A stretch of 64,000 bases of DNA from Zea mays (GCF_902167145.1 NC_050096.1:80720683-80784682), one strand, 5' to 3'. Shown: positions 46,252-59,800, counted from the stretch's first letter. The notes: generated by a model not told the origin, from the letters alone. Made by a program: numbers and translations.

Positions 46252-46927
46252 TATTAGGGGCCTTCGTCTTCCAAAGGTCCTCAAAAACACGACTAACATG
46301 CTTTCCAAGTATAATATACTGTCACAGGAACCTTCAGCCTTGAGATGAAGGTGTGCACGGTATGAAAGGCGCGGTCTAGGAGAAGGATGAACCAGATCCG
46401 AAGCTACGAATGAAGAAGCTTCGGCTTAGCGCAAGGGCAGCGATGGAGAATGGAACCGACCTAAAGGGGAATATACTACCCAGTCCTCGATAGATTACTT
46501 TTTAGTCTGTAGAAAGTGTCAAGGACAAGGATATAATTTTACCCAGGCTGCGTCCGTTCCTATAAATAGATGAACAGTAACACCGTACTGTTCACGCTGA
46601 CTTGTAATCACTCGCACGTCACCCTTGGATTCCTACCTTCTGTCAAGCCAAAGGTACAAATGTAATTTAAAATAATTAATGTTTGTTCATGATCATATAA
46701 TGAAAATGTTGATAATCTAATGATTTAATATAATTATTCATGTTCTTTTTATGTCTCATATGTTCCTGCTTTTATTCTTACATATTGATATGATGAAGGT
46801 ATGTCCTTCATAACCTTCGTCTGAAGATCATTATATCCCAAGGGATACAATGCTTTGAAGGACGAAGGTCTTTAACAATTAACATTTGTGTTGCCTTGTT
46901 CTTGATTCATAGCATTTAAGAACAAGT
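46252..46927 (+). repeat. Outer Zeon-like 5' LTR (first 676 bp)
   Basis: TATA tataaata at 46561-46568, followed by the family dyad GAACAGTA...TACTGTTC (46572-46593). The last 8 bases (ccccaaca) are displaced to 54867-54874 by the element at 46928. Confidence 0.8.
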
Positions 46928-48833
46928 TGAAAGTTTCCTTTGCCCGAGAACAGGATCTGGATGTCGCCTAGAGGGGGGTGAATAGGCGAATAATAATAAT
47001 CACTTTTAAAACTTGAATTCTTACTCTACTTGAAGACCACATCGTAGTGGAATGAAAGACCCTTCGAGTAGGTTGCAGCGGAATAGAAGATCCTGTCTCA
47101 AAATGCCCTGCACTTCAAATATAACTTGTACCACAGATAAGTATTGAAGTGTAGATATAAAGAGTAGATAAGACAGAGGATCAGCGCACAACATAGAGCA
47201 GAGCACACAGACGCAGGGATTTATCCTATGGTTCGGCCAAGCCTAAAATGCTTGCCTAGTTCTCGTTGGAGTTAGCCACACCTGGGCTTGGAGTCTATTT
47301 CAACTCCTTCCTCCGTTTGCTTAGATCTGTCAGTATGACAGATAGAGCCTTCTACTATGTTGAGATCGGTTACAACAACGCCGTGGCGGCTTACAATCTT
47401 CTTGACAGCACTCCGGCAGAGTAACTATGCGCTCAAGACTTTGCTCTAGCTCTTTGCAGCACCTCTCCACTCTCTAAAGGCTTATAACTTTGCCTTCACA
47501 CAAACTAGAGAGATATACACGAGAGGGAGAGAGAGAATTAATCCAAATGATGTCTACAATTGTTGGCTACACTTGTATCCTTGTTGGAGACGCCTAGGGG
47601 TCCCTTTTATAGACCCAAGGGGCCTAGGAGTCGTTAGAATTCATTTTGGAAGGCAATACTTGCTTTCTGTCGGGTGGCGCACCGGACAGTCCGGTGCACC
47701 ACCGGACTGGTCCTGTAACTTGTCCGGTGCGCGATCTCCTTCCATATTGGGCTCAGCTGACCGTTGGAGCAATTGTCGTCTTGGCTCACCGGACAGTCCG
47801 GTGCGCCAACTAACCGTTGGCTCAGGCCACGCGTCGCCTGCTGATTGCGCTGCCGACTGTTGGCATAGTCGATCATTGGCTCACCGGACAGTCTAGTGAA
47901 TTATAGTCGAACGCCGTCAGACTTTTCCCGAGAGTGGCCTATTCACCGGATTTCAGCCTGGCGCACCGGACACTGTCCGGTGCACCACCGTACAGTCCGG
48001 TGTGGCAGACTGAGCAGAGTTTTGGCTGCACCGAGCCAAGACATTTTGCAATTCTTTTCTCGTTGTTTCTAGCACTTAGACAGAATATGTTAGTACTCAA
48101 AAACAATTCACTAAGTCTAGAAACACACCTTGTTCTTGTTTTGCACTCCTTTAGTATTTGGCATGATTGAGATTGATGTTGGACTCATAAACCATCAAGT
48201 CAACTTGACTTGATCTAGATTTGTCATTTCTGAGCTCCAACATCCTACAGAGGTCACATAGGATATCTCCAAACATAGGAACAACCCAAACTAAAGATCA
48301 AGGTGCACTTAGCTCTTTTGGGCTGCTTCCAGTTCTGGTTTTGACACAGCTTCTCCTTTCAGTGATCTTGTTCACTTCTTAAGCTTGATCTTGAGCCTTA
48401 TGACTTACACCACATAATTGTAGATGTTACCTCATTGGTTGTAAGTCATGTCCTTATGTAGTGTTCCTTGATGCACCATAACTCTGAACAAGATCAACCT
48501 TGACTTTACAAGTCTTCTTCTTCACCCCTGGCTTTGGGTTCCTGGTCTCCTTGACTTTCTCTCGTGCACTCGGTACCTCGAAGCTCTACTTGCTTCCATC
48601 CTTGGCTTGATCGGTTGTCTCTGAGTTACGCACATCGAGTCTCACTTAAGCAATGTCCATTTTGCTTGTGATGTCCATTATCTATAGACAATCTAGTCTT
48701 TGGACCATCACACTTGTTTACTTGTGTTGAACCCTGTTACCTTTTCATTAAACACATGTTCAACACTTAGCACACTTGTTAGTCCTTTAATTGGGTTGTC
48801 ATCTAAACACCAAAACCCATAAGAGAGCTTTCA
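46928..48833 (-). repeat. LTR of the gag-only element (3' LTR in its orientation)
   Basis: 1906 bp, tgaaagtttcctttgccc to aagagagctttca. TATA on - strand intact (cttttata on +, 47604-47611). Palindromes at 47675-48002. Confidence 0.9.
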
Positions 48834-51015
48834 ATCTCCCCCTTTTTGGTGATTGATGGCAACACAATTAAAGCTTACACAAGAATAAGATTTAAAGCAC
48901 AAATTCTGAATTCTAAGTTTATAGAATGCTCCCCCTAAATATGTGCTCACATTAAGATCTTAACTTTGGCCTTATATGCCAAATTGCACGTACTTAGGCT
49001 AATTCGAAGCATTACTACACCTTAGCACCTGTGGGATGCATTGTGTCAATAATTAAACCATGATGCGTATAACACACAAATGCACAGAATCAGAGTTAAA
49101 CACCAATTGAATGGATATACCATAGGAATATCAACCTACCACTATTCACCATTAAGATACCAATTTAAAGCAATTTAAAACATTACAACCACATGAATAT
49201 CTATCACAGGATAAACGCAATAGATGCCAAGTGATTCATATCAACGGAAGCACTAATTTTGCATTATCACCATATAATACAACAAGAAGCATATGATAAG
49301 AATTATCAATAAAACTAATACAAACTAACACATTCTTCCTTAAGACCAAGGGAACTCAAAGAAACCCCTTTAAGATAAGCTTTCCTCTCAGGTTGAGGTA
49401 AGCTTTAATGCACAAATTCTCCCCCTTTGACGTCAAACACCAAAACCATATTCAAGCAAGAACATAGGATGATATCAAGGGACAGCAAGGTATTGAGCAG
49501 GAAGATACAACACACTAACATTACTCCCCCTTACACATTAAACATATGCAACATAAGCATTGGAGGAAAATTAGCAAAAGGTCAGTACCTCCTTTTGTAC
49601 CTTTACCATGTTGTGATGTAGTTTAACCTCTAGGGAGCTCCTTCATACTTGTGTCTGATCCTTTATCCTGACCTTTTCTTGTTACAATTGCTTGACTTAT
49701 GGAGGTACCCAAGTCCTGATTGCTCCACTTCTTGCTCATCTTCCCTTTTTCACCTTGAGACTATATAGGATCACTTAAGAAATAGTTAGTCTCAAAAGAC
49801 ACAAGTTATGTGTGCTCCCCCTAAAGTTGTGCATCAAGTATTTGAATGACTTGCACTTTGCACATTCTAGCATTCTCAGAACTAGAGGGGATCATAGCAT
49901 ACCTTGGTCTAGGTATAATATCTCAATTGCATCACAAAAAGATACCAATTGAATCGATAATACACTTTATGACTAACGGAAACAATGCATGCCTCAAGAT
50001 ATATAATATTTTAAAAAACAACCTAGGCACGCTTCACACATGATGATCATTGCAACACATATACCAATTGAAAAATGACAAGATCATGCATATCAAGTAC
50101 AATGTTTAAGCACACCATGATTAAGAAGTATTTTCTTAGGTACACCAAAGGAAACAACATTTTATGGCATAAGGCGCCTAAGCCAAGATACTACCAATTG
50201 AAAAGCAAGAACATAGCTATAATCACAATCAATGAAACTTCAAGATTTTCAATGAAATTGCATAGTTCCATTCTCCATACCTTTGCCTTTTCCTGAATTG
50301 CCATGAGAGCACTCGTTGTCACCAATTTAGGGCTCCTTTTGCTCATGCACCTCATAGCTCAAGAAGGTGCATTAGAGGCACAACATGGATTTGGTATACA
50401 CACAGTACCAAAATAGGGCAATCATGTGAACATGGATTAAACAAAATGTCATGCTTGCACATAGGTTAATCATTAAAAACTATATAGCATGACTTACAAA
50501 AAGATACAGGTTTATCCACGAACACAAAAAGAGTTAATCATGGTGAATATATCAAATGAAAAGCTACTCATTGAATGATTCAAAAGATATAACAAATAGA
50601 ACACACAATTATGATTAAGCAAGCATTATTATGATCTTTGAAATTCTGAACCATTGATTGAAAGGTATTCAACACAGGCAATCTCAAAAGCATAACTACT
50701 TCCAAGGATAGGTAGCACAACAATCCAACTTAAAAGCAATATTGATTGGCAATAATGTTTTTAAGATACACGGGTACCATCCTTTGGAGAGCAAGTTGCA
50801 GATTCTCATCGAGGTCCTTTGCTTGATTCACCAATAATGATTAAAGTCCTCTACACTTTATTTAACTTGAGATGAACATGGGATTAGTATCGCACAATAA
50901 TTCAACCTTGGGTTAATAAATAGACAATAAAGATTAACAGCTTAAGCATAGAGTTTGAATTAACCATCTTAAGCTCTCCCATGGTCTCCAGTCCATCTCG
51001 AGGCACCTGCATGGT
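48834..51015 (-). other. Long AT-rich non-coding region of the gag-only element
   Basis: No credible gene. Begins with the reverse polypurine tract atctccccctttttgg. Several ataccaattgaa copies (about 49150, 49945, 50062, 50190) resemble the sequence around the PBS/LTR joint. It occupies the space where pol would be. Confidence 0.75.
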
Positions 51016-52892
51016 CTAGTTGGTACAGTTTGGTACCCATCTCGGGATGGGTCCATAACGATCATCCAAAAGAGCCTTTGGTACCCAAATAGCAATTGTG
51101 CTAGTTCTAGGTGATCTCATTACTGATCTAGCACAAGTGTATGGTTTGGGTCTCCTAAGCGAATGAGATTGAGATAAATTTACTTGCTTAGGAACCTTAC
51201 CCTTTTTACATACCTTGGATAGATGACCATGCTCACCACACATGTAGCAGAAGTGTCGCTTAACCTGACATGACGCTTGTTGTTTGTCTTCTTTCTTAGT
51301 GGGGGTCATCCCGGAGGTTGCACGTGCTTGATTTTTCATGAGCGGACAAGAAGTGATCATATGGTCCTTGTCATTGCATCTGAAGCATCTCCTCATACCT
51401 TCATCCTTGTCGTTGTATGGACACGACGCAATGAGGTGTCCTGACTTATTGCACTTAAAGCACCTCCTCTTTCCTTTTCTCTTTTTGTTCTTGGATGACA
51501 TAGAGAGATGGTCAGTGCAAACAACATGACTGATTGAATCTTTACCTTTTTCCTTGTTCATGTTGATTTCTTCATTTTTTGTTTTAGGAACATACTTCTT
51601 ATGAAGCTTAACACTTGCTACAGTTTCTCCCGTCTCAAGCTTCTTCACCACGCACCCGTGGATATCCTGAGAAGGTTGAGCAATGCGTCTTCTCCTTAGT
51701 TGCTTTGTTTTCTTGCTCCTTTCTTTATTGATAAGCACTTTTTCCTTTGATCCTGCAGCTTGATGCTCATTCAAAAGTTGGCTTTCTTTTGAGCAACAGG
51801 GGTTAGCACATGGTGATATATTATCTAAATGCGCACGTGTGCAAGAATGAGGTTCACATGAATTTAGGTTCGCGATTACAACCTCATGAGCAACATCAAG
51901 CATGATATGTCTATCCAAGAGATTATCATGATAATAAGACAATAAATCATATTTTTCAGTAAGAGCAAGTTTATCATGACTTAGCAATTCTACTTGCCTC
52001 TCAAGCATGGCATTTTCCATTTTAAGTTGAGCAACACAAGATAAAGCATCATCATTATTTCTTTGCTCAATTAAAACTGAATCATACCGTTGGACCAAAT
52101 CATCATGAGAGCACTTTAGCTCCTCATGTTCTTTGGTCATCTTCTCTAGGCTGTCGTTGGTTTTGATGAGAGTCTCCTCTAGCCTGAGAAGTGTCTCGCC
52201 TTGTTCCTTCTCAACAGCTTAACCAAGAGCACTTTGTCTTCTTTGTTGAGATGGGTGTAGAAACGGCGAATCTCCTCTTCTTCCACATCGTCGGTTTCAT
52301 TTTCCCTGTCATTATTATCAGTGGAAGCAAAACAGAAAAATGTACCTTGTGGTGATGTAGACTCATCCTCGCTATCATCCGCATGTTCCTTCTTATCGTT
52401 GCCTTCATCTCCACTTTCATTGTTAGCAACAAGACATGTATAACTAGTGGGAGATGAACCTATTGGTGAGGTGGATCCACCGCTTGGTGTCCATCGTTCT
52501 TGTTCTTCTCCCTTGGACAAGTTAGTACTACCAGCAATAGAGGGAGCAGAAGCAGTGCATATGGACTTAAAAAATTTCAACTTGATTTTAGTCCATAGAT
52601 CATGAGCATCAACAAATAAATCACTATCACTACTCATGATGGCAAAATAGGCACCTCTAGAAAGAGAGTCAACTAAGATGTTGCAAGCATGGTGATTGAG
52701 AGACAGACATCTTAGTTCAGCATTAGAAGGTTCTCTACTACAATCAGAGGGAAAAATACTTCTACTGAAGATATGTCTCAAATCAGGATCAATATGCATG
52801 AAAGCATTATAAATAGAGACAGACCAGGATTTATAATTAGAACCATCGCCTAGAAGAAGTTCTACAGTTACCCCTTGTGACGACATCGTCAT
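51016..52892 (-). pseudogene. gag of the non-autonomous Sirevirus-like element
   Basis: First part 52179-52892 (237 codons from MTMSSQGVTVELLLGDGSNYK) has the copia Gag N-terminal pattern (YKSWSVSIYNAF). A frameshift near 52140-52180 leads to 374 open codons (51016-52140) with a coiled coil and three CCHC zinc knuckles: CFKCNKSGHLIASC, CFRCNDKDHMITSC and CYMCGEHGHLSKVC. The end (PRWVPNCTN) resembles the last residues of Sirevirus Gag, and a stop follows where protease would begin. S3 gag has one knuckle, so three is notable. Apart from one frameshift, it is well kept. Confidence 0.87.
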
Positions 52893-52923
52893 CTCCGAAC
52901 GGCTAAGCCCACACTGGAGAGGC

Positions 52924-52940
52924 CTAGCTTTGATACCAAT
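52924..52940 (-). promoter_or_regulatory. Primer-binding site of the gag-only element
   Basis: Reverse strand attggtatcaaagctag next to the LTR; Met-initiator type. Confidence 0.85.
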
Positions 52941-54861
52941 TAAAAGTTCCCTTTGCCCGGAAATAGGATCTGGATGTCGCCTAGAGGGAGTGAATAGGCG
53001 AATAATAATAATCACTTTTAAAACTTGAATTCTTACTCTACTTGAAGACCAGACCGCAGTGGAATGAAAGACCCTTCGAGTAGGTTGCAGCGGAATAGAA
53101 GATCCTATCTCAAAATGCCCTGCACTTCAAATATAACTTGTACCACAGATAAGTATTGAAGTGCAGATATAAAGAGTAGATAAGACAGAGGATCAGCACA
53201 CAACACAGAGCAGAGCACACAGACGCAGGGATTTATCCTGAGGTTCGGCCAAGCCTGAAATGCTTGCCTAGTCCTCGTTGGAGTTAGCCACACCTAGGCT
53301 TGGAGTCTATTTCAACTCCTTCCTTCATTTGCTCAGATCTGTCAGTATGATAGATAGAGCCTTCCACTATGTTGAGTTCGGTTACAACAACGCCGTGGTT
53401 GCTTACAATCTTCTTGACAGCATGCCGGCAGAGTAACAATGCGCTCAAGACTTCGCTCTAGCTCTTTGCAGTACCTCTCCACTCTCTAAAGGCTTATAAC
53501 TTTGCCTTCACACAAACTAGAGAGATATACATGAGAGGGAGAGAGAGAATTAATCCAAATGATGTCTACAATTGTTGGCTACACTTATATCCTTGTTGGA
53601 GACGCCTAGGGGTCCCTTTTATGGACCCAAGGGGCCTAGGAGCCGTTAGAATTCATTTTGGAAGGCAATACTTGCTTTCTGTCGGGTGGCGCATCGGACA
53701 GTCCGGTGCACCACCGGACAGGTCCTGTAGCTTGTCCGGTGCGTGATCTCCTTCCATATTGGGCTCAGCTGATCGTTGGAGCAACAATCGTCTTGGCTCA
53801 CCGGACACTGTCCGGTGCACACCGGACAGTCCAGTGCGCCAACTAACCGTTGGCTTAGGCCATGCGTCGCCCGCTGATTGCCCTACCGACCGTTGGTGCA
53901 GTCGACCGTTGGCTGACAGTCTAGTGAATTATAGCCGAACGCCGCTAGACTTTTCCCGAGAGTGGCCTGTTCACCGGATTTCAGCCTAGCGCACCGGACA
54001 CTGTCCGGTGCACCACCGGACAGTCCGGTGTGCCAGACTGAGCAGAGTTTTGGCTGCGCCGAGCCAAGACATTTTGCAATTATTTTCTCGCTGTTTCTAG
54101 CACTTAGACAGAATATGTTAGTACTAAAAAATAATTCACTAAGTCTAGAAACACACCTTGTTCTTGTTTTGCACTCCTTTAGTATTTGGCATGATTGAGA
54201 TTGATGTTGGACTCATAAACCATCAAGTCAACTTGACTTGATCTTGATTTGTCATTTCTGAGCTACAACATCCTGCAGAGGTCACATAGGATATCTCCAA
54301 ACATAGGAACAACCCAAACTAAAGATCAAGGTGCACTTAGCTCTTTTGGGCTGCTTCCAGTTCTGGTTTTGACACAGCTTCTCCTTTCAGTGATCTTGTT
54401 CACTTCTTGAGCTTGATCTTGAGCCTTATGACTTACACCACATAATTGTAGATGTTACCTCATTGGTTGTAAGTCATATCCTTATCTAGTGTTCCTTGAT
54501 GCACCATAACTCTTAACAAGATCAACCTTGACTTTGCAAGTCTTCTTCTTCACCCCTAGCTTTGGGTTCCTGGTCTCCTTGACTTTCTCCCGTGCACTCG
54601 GTACCTTGAAGCTCTACTTGCTTCCATCCTTGGCTTGATCGGTTGTCTCTGAGTTATGCACATCGAGTCTCACTTAAGCAATGTCCATTTTGCTTGTGAT
54701 GTCCATTATCTATAGACAATCTAGTCTTTGGACCATCACACTTGTTTACTTGTGTTGAACCCTATTACCTTTTCATTAAACACATGTTCAACACTTAGCA
54801 CACTTGTTAGTCCTTTAATTGAGTTGTCATCTAAACACCAAAACCCACAAGAGAGCTTTCA
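52941..54861 (-). repeat. LTR of the gag-only element (5' LTR in its orientation)
   Basis: 1921 bp. First bases taaaag instead of tgaaag. The TATA position reads cttttatg (53616-53623), one substitution from the intact copy in the other LTR. Palindromes at 53693-54032. Confidence 0.9.
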
Positions 54862-54874
54862 CAAGTCCCCAACA

Positions 54875-54893
54875 TTGGCGCCCACCTCCGGTG
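54875..54893 (+). promoter_or_regulatory. Primer-binding site of the outer Zeon-like element
   Basis: ttggcgcccacctccggtg directly after the LTR end ccccaaca; identical to the PBS of the two other family members. Confidence 0.85.
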
Positions 54894-54932
54894 AACTCAT
54901 TTGACCACCTTCGGCAAGCTGTGACCTTCGTC

Positions 54933-55879
54933 ATGCCACCGAAGAAATCTTCAGCGCTGGGGCTGCACTGCAGCCACTGGATGTCAACCAAGAAACACTA
55001 TGTGAAGCTAGAAGCCAAAAAAGGAATACTGCAAGTCCAACACCTTAGGAGGAGGAGTTGGACCAAGAAATCAGGGATCTCGATGCCATTCATCAATAGG
55101 TCTAGAGGAAGGAGAAGATGCTTCGTCTTGCTGATCTTCAGAAGAAGATTGATGAGGCCGCTGAGGAAATGCGTCATCTCACCCAAGATGACCAGGACCA
55201 AAGACCTCAACATAGAGAGCTTCATCAAGACAATTCCTATAATGATGATGAATGGTATGATGATTTCCATCATGGAAATTTTGCTTTTGATTATGCTTCT
55301 CCTCTGTCAGCAGAACTGCAGGCTACCCCATGGCCCCCATCATATAAGCCACCCCAACTCCCTATGTATGATGGGCATTTAGACCCGAAGCAGTTTCTAA
55401 TGAGCTACAAAGCAACCATATCTTCATATGGGGGCAACACAACAGTCATGGCGAAATCCTTCATCATGGCAGTCAAAAATGTCGCACAAACTTGGTACTC
55501 TTCTCTCCGGCCAGGAACAATCACATCATGGTAGAAGCTAAAGGACATGCTAATCACCAGTTTCTAAGGATTTCAAATGAAGTCGGTCACTGCTCAGGCT
55601 CTGTTCCAGTGCACGCAAGACCACGAAGAATACCTCCAGGCATATGTTCGAAGGTTCTTGCGTCTGAGAGCACAAGCGCCCATAGTGCCCAATGAAACTG
55701 TCATTGGGGCCATGATCAAAGGGCTTCGGCCAGGACCTACGGCCCAATATTTTGCCAGGAAACCCCCTTAGACCCTGGAGAAGCTCCTTCAGAAGATGGA
55801 TGAATACATCCGGGCTGATAATGATTTTCGCTAGAGAAGGTAAGAAGCCTACAGGTTTTCTGAAATGACTAGGGGCTTC
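54933..55879 (+). pseudogene. Outer Zeon-like gag, first part
   Basis: Coiled-coil start (MLRLADLQKKIDEAAEEMRH), then the gypsy capsid region (YKPPQLPMYDGHLDPKQFLM, WYSSLRPGT, CTQDHEEYLQAYVRRFL). Stops at 55533 (TAG) and 55769 (TAG), with others near 55833 and 55842, and frame breaks upstream of 55118. About 80% identical in protein to the inner copy's gag at 61135-62505. Interrupted at the codons for RGF by the inner element. Confidence 0.87.
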
Positions 55880-56549
55880 TGTTGGAGACTTGTTCTCAAA
55901 TGCTATGAGTTAAGAACAAGGCAACACAAAAGATGTTAAACGTTAGAGTCCTTCGTCCTTTGAAGCATTATTTCCCTTGGGATATAATGATTTTCGGACG
56001 AAGGTTATGAAGGACATACCTTCATTAGCATAACATACAATAATGAAGAAGACATCATATGAGATATAAAAGATAACATAAACAATAATGTATTATTATC
56101 AGCTCATTTCTATTTTATTATTATGGAAAAATAGAAATGATATCAAATTACAGATGTACCTTCGGCTTGAAAGAAGGTAAAAGTACAAGCGTGACGCAAA
56201 AGCAAATGCCAAGTCAGCGTGAACAGTACGAGAGCACTGTTCATCTATTTATAGGCACAGGACGCAGCCCATGTAAAATTACACCCATGCCCTTTACATT
56301 TGCTAATGGCTCTATAGTAACCCATCGAGGTTTGAATAACCTTTTCCTTTTTAAGTCGGTTTCCTTTTCTGCAATCATGCCGAAGCTCTCCTGCACATAG
56401 CTTCGGCTCTGCGCCAACCTTCGTATTCTTTGTGCTTCTTCATACTATGGTTCTGATCCGAGCCCGAAGGTACCTGTTCATGTATTATACTCCAGAAACA
56501 TTGTTAAATCATGTTTTTGAGGACCTTCGGAAGCCGAAGGCCCCCAACA
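55880..56549 (-). repeat. Inner Zeon-like LTR, 3' LTR in element orientation
   Basis: 670 bp, TGTTGGAGAC to CCCCCAACA. TATA on - strand at 56246-56253 with the GAACAGT...ACTGTTC dyad at 56221-56242. Confidence 0.93.
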
Positions 56550-56703
56550 GTAGCCCCTCGCAATATTAATTTGTTAGAATAATAAATTCAGATTGTGATA
56601 TGGATGAAGGCCCTAAGCTGAAGGTCCAAAAAACACCTTCGCTTTGCTAGAATAGCAACATTCAATGACAAGCGGGGCCCTCCACCCTGCAACGCACTAG
56701 GCG

Positions 56704-56711
56704 TATAAATA
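56704..56711 (+). promoter_or_regulatory. TATA box of the antisense gene in the Zeon-like element
   Basis: tataaata lies 153 bases upstream of the ATG at 56857, opposite to the element's sense strand. Confidence 0.6.
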
Positions 56712-56856
56712 AGAGCACACCACGAGCTCATTTGGTACGCTTTTTGCCATCTGCTCTGCTTGCTCAATTTTTAGCTCTTGCCTACCAACGCTTGCTTGGA
56801 TTTTTAGATTTTCTAAGCTTCGGCTTTAAGAGCACATTTTCACCATTTCCGAAGAG

Positions 56857-59800
56857 ATGTCTCAAGATAAGAAAGCTGTTGTTGAAACGAAGCTGAGCGA
56901 GGAGGAGAAGCTTCTTAAGGAAAAAACCGCTGGATTCATCGAGTCAATTGCAAAGACCAACACAGAAAAGATTACAAAAGAAATTCTAGAAGGCTTATCT
57001 GAAGATACCGATGATAGCGATAGTTATGATGTGGAAAGTGGGGGCGAAGACTCTGAAGATCGGCCGTGGCGACCAAGTCACACAGTCTTCAGAAAATCGA
57101 CTATCAGGCAAAGTCATCTTGATAACATGAGAGGAAGGTATTTTCGAGACATATCCATCGTGAGGGCTGACAACGGAGACATGACTGTTCCTGTTCCTGA
57201 AGAGAATGAAGTCGTAATCTACCGAAGCTTCTTCAAGGCTGGGCTTTGGTTCCCCTTAAGCAGTTTTGTGGTTGAAGTTTTAAATATATACCAGATTTTT
57301 CTTCACCAGATTACTCCCAAAGCCATCATAAGAATGGGAATCTTCGTATGGGCTATGAGGAGTCAAGGTTTAGAGCCAAGTGCAAAATGTTTCTGCAGCA
57401 TGCATGAACTTTCATATGAGACGAAGGCCTGGGGTAAGGAACAGTATCACAACAATTTTGGTTGCTACAGCTTTGTTGCTCGTTCAGGCTCAAGCTGCCT
57501 AGTGCCAACCTTTCGGAAGAGGTAGCCTGGAGACTGGATGAAAGAATGGTTCTATGTGAAAAATGATTTAAGGGCGAGAGAAGGTATTAAAGAGATCATC
57601 ATGCGCCCCATCTAGTCCCGCTTCGGCCTTCGGAAACCGAAGGTAGAGATTGATGAAGCAGCTGAAGAACGCCGAAGGGCCTTTGGCATAGTTTGTTCTT
57701 TCATCGGGACAAGGGACTTAGTCCAAGAGCATGTGGCCTACAGGATATGGCCATTGGTAGTTAACTGGGAGATGCCAAAAGAAACCATCAAGAATCCCAA
57801 TGAAGGTGGGTTGGTTCGACTGAAATATACCTTCAGGTTTGGAGACCAATTTATCAAACCAGACGATGACTGGCTGACGTGCATCGAAGCTACAAGTGAT
57901 GAACTGCTTGGGCCGTACTCCAAAGCGAAGGATAATGCGTTATCTGCGACCTTCGGAAGCCGGAAAAAGAAAAGGCTAAATAGAGTTTTTGATGCTATTG
58001 GGTTCATGTACCCTGACTACCGCTACCCGCCACGGGGGCAGAAGAGAAAGAGTGCAACCGGGAAAGATGCTGCTTCAGCTGCTCCGAGCGAGCCCGCGCC
58101 GAAGAGGAAAAAGGTGAAGGTTCTTACTCACCGGCCGTGATATATTGAACCGGCCGTAGTGCCCGAATTTGGCGGTGAGACCTCTTCGGCTACTGAAGCC
58201 AAAGAACCTGCGCCTACGCAGAAGATTGAAGAGCCGGTTGCAATGCCGAAGACATCCTCAGCCAAATTAGTTGAGCCGAAGGCCGATAATATAGGGGTCG
58301 AAGGAACAAAGATATCAGAAATTACAAGCCCTTCGGCAGAAGTGACAGTGCTGAAGGCACAAAAAGGTCTTACAACGACCCCTAAGAGGAAAAGAATGGT
58401 CAATGTACTAGATGCGCTAGAGACAATAAAGACAAGCTCTACTCCAAGGAAAACTACCAAAGCTCCAAAGACGCAGTCTGAGACAAGAGTAACCGAAGCC
58501 GAAGCTGCAAAGGGCCAGATCGAGACCGAAGCTGGGCCTCCAGAGCCTGCCAAGGAGAAATCCTTGGAAACCAGAGAAAAAGAAACAGAAAAAGAAGCTA
58601 CAGAACAATTTTTGCCTGAAAAAACTGCCACTCCTACTCCTAAAGCATCTTCCGAAGTTCTTGATTATATTGTATGACATGCTTCGGGAAAAAGGTTATC
58701 TGAAGAAGAAAAACGAGAAGCTCAATACTATGCCCAGAAACTAAAATATTCAAAGGGGGCATTGGTATTCAATGGCAGCGGAGAAGAAGATTTCTTATAT
58801 TGCCTCCCAGACAACAAGGAGATTTCTGTCTACCGGGAGATGAGCAGAAGCTTCGGATTCCCAACACTGGAAGTCGGGCTTTCGGCACTATCGAAAGATG
58901 AATTGGCGGATAGCTTAGCATATAATAGTTTAAAGGTGTGAGAATAAATTTTTTTGTACTTAAAAACGAAAATTTTTGTTTATTTGCTTATGCTTAATAT
59001 CGCACTTCTTTTGCAGGGCCTGATTCTTAGCAATGCCCTCAGGGTGCAAAAAAATGCCGAAGACGAAGGATGCACTATAGCTCTGAACAACCTTCGTTCC
59101 GAAGTAATTGAACTAAGGAACGAAGGTCTTGAAAAAGATAAAATATTAAATTCATTAGTGAGCAAAATAAAAGAAGACGAAGCTACTTCCAAAACCCAAG
59201 TTGAAGCCCAGAAATGCGAAATTGAGGACCTTCAGAAACAGCTGGCTGAAGCAAAATTGAAATGCGCTGTTGCCGAAGCTGAACGAGATGCCAGTAATTA
59301 CTGGAAAAATTACTGGGAAAAAACAGTTGCAGAACTTCGGGCATCAAAAGAAAAATGCTTTGAAAAATCTATAGAATGTGTAGAAAAGATAAAAACAAGC
59401 TTTGCCAATGTTGGCGCGTATTCAAGTGAAGACAATTTCGTACGGGGCGATCCCGAGGGGCCAATTGAGTGGATTAGCAGCGAGGCCGAAGCCTTTGAGG
59501 AGATTTTAAATGACCGTGGGGACGTATACGCCTTCTCAGGTGCAAGGGGAATTGCGGCTATCTTGGAGAAATCAGGTTGCGATCATGTGAAAACTCTGGC
59601 CCAAGCCGAAGATACTTTATCTATTGATGATACAAAGGACCCCTCGGCCGAAGCAAGCTTAGTTGGTGGAAAATTCTTTACTGACATATGGGAAAATGGC
59701 GGCCGAGGGATGGCTCACGAAATAATAAAGAAGAACAAAAAAGATACTCACGATGCTAGGGAAGCAACGAAGGCAGCTGAAAAAGCTGCATAACTCGAAA

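Larger units (their letters stand above)
46928..54861 (-). mobile_element. Gag-only Sirevirus-like element, non-autonomous
   Basis: 7934 bp with LTRs of 1906 and 1921 bp and target duplication caagt (46923-46927 and 54862-54866). PBS and PPT are of Sirevirus type, and the LTRs carry caccggacagtccggtg palindromes. The internal region encodes gag only; no protease, integrase, RT or RNase H motif is present. It would depend on another Sirevirus for pol. Confidence 0.87.

Noticed and set aside
47573..48170. ORFs in the palindrome-rich LTR of the gag-only element
   Set aside because: The same frames occur with changes in the partner LTR (53531-54198). They encode only the translated palindrome (peptides such as HRTVRC) and no domain.
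49427..50296. Small + strand ORFs in the gag-only element's non-coding region
   Set aside because: Short, AT-rich, opposite to the element's sense strand and without homology signals or promoter.
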